Origin: an uncultured Holophagales bacterium
GTDB taxonomy: Bacteria; Acidobacteriota; Thermoanaerobaculia; UBA5066
Assembly: GCA_937864895.1 (NCBI GenBank)
Contig: CALMDF010000482.1
Location: forward strand, 1 to 7,969
Direction: 5' to 3'
DNA length: 7,969 nt
The position numbers and the translations under genes were made by a program. Positions 6,807-7,969 of the stretch are shown here, one piece after another (the stretch's first letter is position 1; each line of letters opens with the position of its first letter). The notes under the pieces are model-generated. The model ran no database searches. It was not told the origin of the DNA and saw only the letters and a list, made by a program, of their open reading frames with translations.

Positions 6807-7903
6807 GGCGCGGAGAGGACGACGGTGATCTGGTTTCCGCCCGCCCCCACGGCGTTGACGAGGACGGCGCCGAGCGAAGGCTCGTCGCGAAGGGCCCGCG
6901 CGGCGAGGGCGATCTGGAGGGCTCCGGAACAGGGGTTCTCACCCACCTGGAGCTTGACCCGCTCGACGCGGGGCGCCGGGCCGAAGACCTCGGCGAGGGC
7001 GGCCTCCTCAGCCGAGTCGACCCACGGGACGCCGTTGGCCGAGGCGTGGACGAGGCCGACGCGAGACGGGGGCAGGCCCGCGTCGGCGAGGGCGGAGCGG
7101 ATCGTCGCGGCGACGTCCTCCGGCCGGGCGCGGCGCTGCTGCGGCGAGACGGGAGAGCCGGCCGAGGCGGAGCCGGCGAGGCGAGCCCAGGGGCGGGCGC
7201 CGCGCGCGCGCACCGAGGCGGCGTCCTCGAGGAGGACGACCGAGCACCCCTCGGCGAGGACGTAGCCCGGCTTCGTCGCGGTCCTGAGGACGCCGAGCCG
7301 CTCGTAGGTGAGGTGGTAGGTCAGGTTCCACTCGTCCACGGCCCCGACGACGATCGCCCTGGCCCGCTCGTCGGCCACGAGGAGCCGGCCGTAGAACAGG
7401 GCATTCAGTCCGGCGGGGTCCTTCTGCGTGATGGTGGCGTTCGGACCCTTGATCTTCAGCTCGATCGCGGCGATCGAGGCGGGGGCGTTCGCGACGGTGT
7501 AGGGAAAGAGGAAGGGAGAGGCCGTCTCGGGCGACTCGACGGCCATCTGCCGCTCGAGCTCGACGAGCGGGGTGGCGCCGGCCGAGCCGGTGCCGAGGAG
7601 GATGCCGGTCTCCTCCTCGTTCCCCTCCATCGTCCAGCCCGCCTCCGCGAGGCAGCGGGTCACGGCGACGATGGAAAACTGGCTGGCGCGGTCGAGGCGC
7701 CGGGCCTTCGCACGCGACATCTCGGGCTCGGTCGTGAAGGAACCGATCCGGGCCGCGAAAGCCGCGCCCTTGCGCTCGCCCGCCTCGGAGTCGGGGACCT
7801 CCGCGAACGCGCTCTCGCCGGCGGCGAGCCGGGCCGCGGTCGTCTCGAGGTCTCTCCCGAGGGGGGTGACGGCGGCGGCGCCGGTGACGAGGATCTCTCT
7901 CAC
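6803..7903 (-). CDS. Catalytically substituted beta-ketoacyl synthase homologue (chain-length-factor-like)
   Basis: A 366-residue thiolase-fold protein, shorter than FabF (~410), beginning with GTG at 7903 nine bases after the preceding ketosynthase stop. A short GAGGGA-like ribosome site is next to it. The N-terminus ILVTGAAAVTPLG (4-16) is typical of ketosynthases. At the nucleophile elbow, KGPNATITQKDPAG (152-165) aligns with FabF 'GPSISIATACTSG', putting D162 where the catalytic Cys should be. The first His region reads HASANG-VP-W-VD (286-296), with N290 in place of His. The second reads KLQVGENP (317-324), with E322 in place of His, though the Lys (K317) is kept. The C-terminus GAGGNQITVVL is the usual Gly-rich end. 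Condensation activity is therefore unlikely. The obvious role is a structural partner of the adjacent ketosynthase that sets chain length, as in type II polyketide and aryl-polyene KS-CLF heterodimers. Pairing is inferred from adjacency and family. Confidence 0.87.
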   Translation of the reverse strand: MREILVTGAAAVTPLGRDLETTAARLAAGESAFAEVPDSEAGERKGAAFAARIGSFTTEPEMSRAKARRLDRASQFSIVAVTRCLAEAGWTMEGNEEETGILLGTGSAGATPLVELERQMAVESPETASPFLFPYTVANAPASIAAIELKIKGPNATITQKDPAGLNALFYGRLLVADERARAIVVGAVDEWNLTYHLTYERLGVLRTATKPGYVLAEGCSVVLLEDAASVRARGARPWARLAGSASAGSPVSPQQRRARPEDVAATIRSALADAGLPPSRVGLVHASANGVPWVDSAEEAALAEVFGPAPRVERVKLQVGENPCSGALQIALAARALRDEPSLGAVLVNAVGAGGNQITVVLSAP

Positions 7904-7912
7904 GGCGTTCCC

Positions 7913-7969
7913 TCAGGCCTTCCCGAACGCGACGACGGTGGAGTTCCCGCCGAAGGCGAAGGAGTTCGA
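7913..7969 (-). CDS. Beta-ketoacyl-ACP synthase, FabF type (C-terminal end only)
   Basis: The last 18 codons of a gene that continues past the right edge, read on the minus strand: SNSFAFGGNSTVVAFGKA then TGA (7915-7913). NSFxFGGxN is the conserved C-terminal glycine-rich signature of FabF-family ketosynthases, which contains the gating Phe near the active site. Its active-site Cys and His residues are outside the window, so activity cannot be judged directly. As the neighbour of a ketosynthase homologue without catalytic residues, it is the likely active half of a KS-CLF pair. The call rests on a short motif. Confidence 0.75.
   Translation of the reverse strand, partial: SNSFAFGGNSTVVAFGKA

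Noticed and set aside
3627..7265. Very long open frame (1212 codons) on the + strand across the minus-strand genes
   Set aside because: It lies opposite five convincing minus-strand genes, has an Arg/Gly/Ala/Pro-biased composition with no domain, and is explained by G/C-rich third positions suppressing stop codons.
6803..7903. Ketosynthase-like gene as a pseudogene because of missing catalytic residues
   Set aside because: The frame is intact, spacing to neighbours is operon-like, and coordinated loss of all catalytic residues with kept fold motifs fits a chain-length-factor role better than decay.

Overview
The window is about 70% GC or higher by eye. It is densely packed, with short or overlapping gene junctions and a strong G/C preference at third codon positions. 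That bias creates many long false reading frames opposite the real genes. The gene set is bacterial: an Fe-S flavin dehydrogenase pair, an RNase HI, an exported Asp-box propeller and a type II ketosynthase cassette. An acidobacterial or other GC-rich environmental lineage would fit, but there is no rRNA or marker gene here and the taxonomy is a weak inference.

Left block, + strand (1-3463). A truncated multi-domain flavoprotein resembles the alpha subunit of sarcosine/proline/hydroxyproline dehydrogenases, with two 4Fe-4S motifs and a C-terminal BFD-type 2Fe-2S motif. Its stop overlaps the start of a DAO-family beta subunit (TGATG). Together they look like an electron-transferring imino-acid or N-methyl amino-acid dehydrogenase. 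Next comes an RNase HI with an N-terminal zinc-ribbon.

Middle block, - strand (3522-5779). This holds a secreted protein made almost entirely of 13 Asp-box (BNR-like) repeats, convergent with the RNase H gene. Upstream of it is a 69-residue unrecognised protein whose start lies inside the end of a nucleotidyltransferase gene.

Right block, - strand (5754-7969). Read in transcription order it contains the C-terminus of a FabF-type ketosynthase (cut by the window edge), a ketosynthase homologue that has lost its catalytic Cys and both His, and a hotdog acyl-CoA thioesterase. The AbiEii-like nucleotidyltransferase follows 12 bases later. The first three genes look like the KS / chain-length-factor / thioesterase core of a type II polyketide or aryl-polyene-like pathway. 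The nucleotidyltransferase and small protein look like a separate two-gene module, possibly toxin-antitoxin-like, read in the same direction.

The main points of interest are the triply substituted ketosynthase-like subunit, the overlapping nucleotidyltransferase/small-protein pair, and the zinc-ribbon RNase HI. No tRNA, rRNA, CRISPR array, insertion sequence or attachment site was seen. No gap between genes exceeds about 135 bases.
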